6,327 bases of DNA, taken from NCBI GenBank assembly GCA_023421875.1, contig JAEZSM010000076.1:1-6327 (forward strand). The letters run 5' to 3'. The notes under the pieces were generated by a model. The model ran no database searches. It saw only the letters and a list, made by a program, of their open reading frames with translations, and was not told the origin of the DNA. Made by a program: the position numbers and the translations under genes. Of this stretch, positions 6,002-6,327 are shown piece after piece; the first letter of the stretch is position 1; the number at the start of each line of letters is the position of its first letter. Source of the DNA: Spirochaetota bacterium (GTDB lineage: Bacteria; Spirochaetota; Spirochaetia; Treponematales; Rectinemataceae).

Positions 6002-6327
6002 CGCACCCTGTTCGCCAGCCGTCCGATCCCCTCGATCTCCACAGCGATCTCATCCCCGGAATTCATGGGTCCGACCCCGGAAGGCGTACCTGTCATTATC
6101 ACATCCCCCGGCTCCAGCGTCATGACGGAAGAAAGAAATTCCACCAATTCAGGCACCCCGAAAATGAGGTTGGCCGTGGTGGAGGACTGTTTTTTTTCGC
6201 CGTTCAGGTAGGCTGTCACGACCAGGTTGGAAGGATCCAGATCGGTTTCGATCCAGGGTCCCAGGGGCATGAAGGTATCGAAAGACTTGGCGACGGTCCA
6301 CTGTCCGTCCTTGGGCTGGAGGTCCCT
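5998..6327 (-). CDS. Fumarylacetoacetate hydrolase family protein, C-terminal 109 residues
   Basis: The C-terminal part of a FAH-superfamily enzyme; the frame runs open to the right edge, so the N-terminus is outside the window. Visible blocks are RDLQ...DGQWTVAKSFDTF (residues 1-19 of the fragment), the family QW-x3-KSFDTF motif with its conserved lysine (K14), then LNGEKKQ, LEPGDVIMTGTPSGVG (the TGTPSGVG loop is diagnostic) and a final IEGIGRLANRV. Members cleave or isomerise 2-oxo/acylpyruvate compounds with a bound Mg2+ or Mn2+; this one resembles the shorter FAHD1 and 2-hydroxyhepta-2,4-diene-1,7-dioate isomerase type rather than full fumarylacetoacetase. The metal-binding acidic residues should lie upstream, off the window. 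It overlaps the AEC permease by 4 nt. Family certain; substrate unknown. Confidence 0.92.
   Translation of the reverse strand, partial: RDLQPKDGQWTVAKSFDTFMPLGPWIETDLDPSNLVVTAYLNGEKKQSSTTANLIFGVPELVEFLSSVMTLEPGDVIMTGTPSGVGPMNSGDEIAVEIEGIGRLANRVR

Noticed and set aside
1..6327. Search by eye for CRISPR arrays, insertion sequences, tRNA or rRNA genes
   Set aside because: No regularly spaced direct repeats, transposase motifs, terminal repeats with target duplications or RNA gene landmarks were seen.

Overview
The window holds eight genes, two of them cut by the window edges, and all but one lie on the minus strand. There is no rRNA, tRNA, CRISPR array or mobile element. The gene set combines a diderm-style lipoprotein, a FemABX aminoacyltransferase of the short FemX size, a GAF/LuxR regulator, a bacterial tocopherol-cyclase-family protein and a melibiose-type (GPH) sugar symporter. 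That mix suggests a heterotrophic, probably anaerobic bacterium, and spirochaetes (Treponema/Spirochaeta relatives) are my best guess. This is inference from gene content only, because no phylogenetic marker is present.

Layout, read in the direction of minus-strand transcription from the right edge. (i) 6327-5090: the C-terminal 109 residues of a fumarylacetoacetate-hydrolase-family enzyme, overlapping by 4 nt an AEC-family (auxin efflux carrier) permease. (ii) 5080-4685, plus strand: a small coiled-coil lipoprotein, convergent with the permease and separated from it by only 9 nt. (iii) 4684-4471: a divergent, AT-rich intergenic region with two likely promoters and several inverted repeats. 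(iv) 4470-2564: a tocopherol-cyclase-family protein overlapping by 4 nt (ATGA) a GAF-LuxR transcriptional regulator. (v) 2445-1101: an Rnk/GreA-C-terminal-domain protein overlapping by 11 nt a FemABX aminoacyltransferase. (vi) 964-1: the first 321 residues of a GPH-family sugar:cation symporter with its own promoter.

How the genes may work together. Three overlapping pairs look translationally coupled: hydrolase/permease, tocopherol-cyclase-like/LuxR, and Rnk-like/FemABX. The most unusual is the pairing of a lipocalin-like tocopherol-cyclase-family protein with a LuxR regulator. It is divergent from a lipoprotein whose predicted -35 and -10 boxes form the two arms of a perfect 8-bp inverted repeat. 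The regulator could act on this divergent region, but nothing in the sequence proves that. I see no convincing evidence of a wholly new multi-gene system; the most promising part is the 2564-5080 block.
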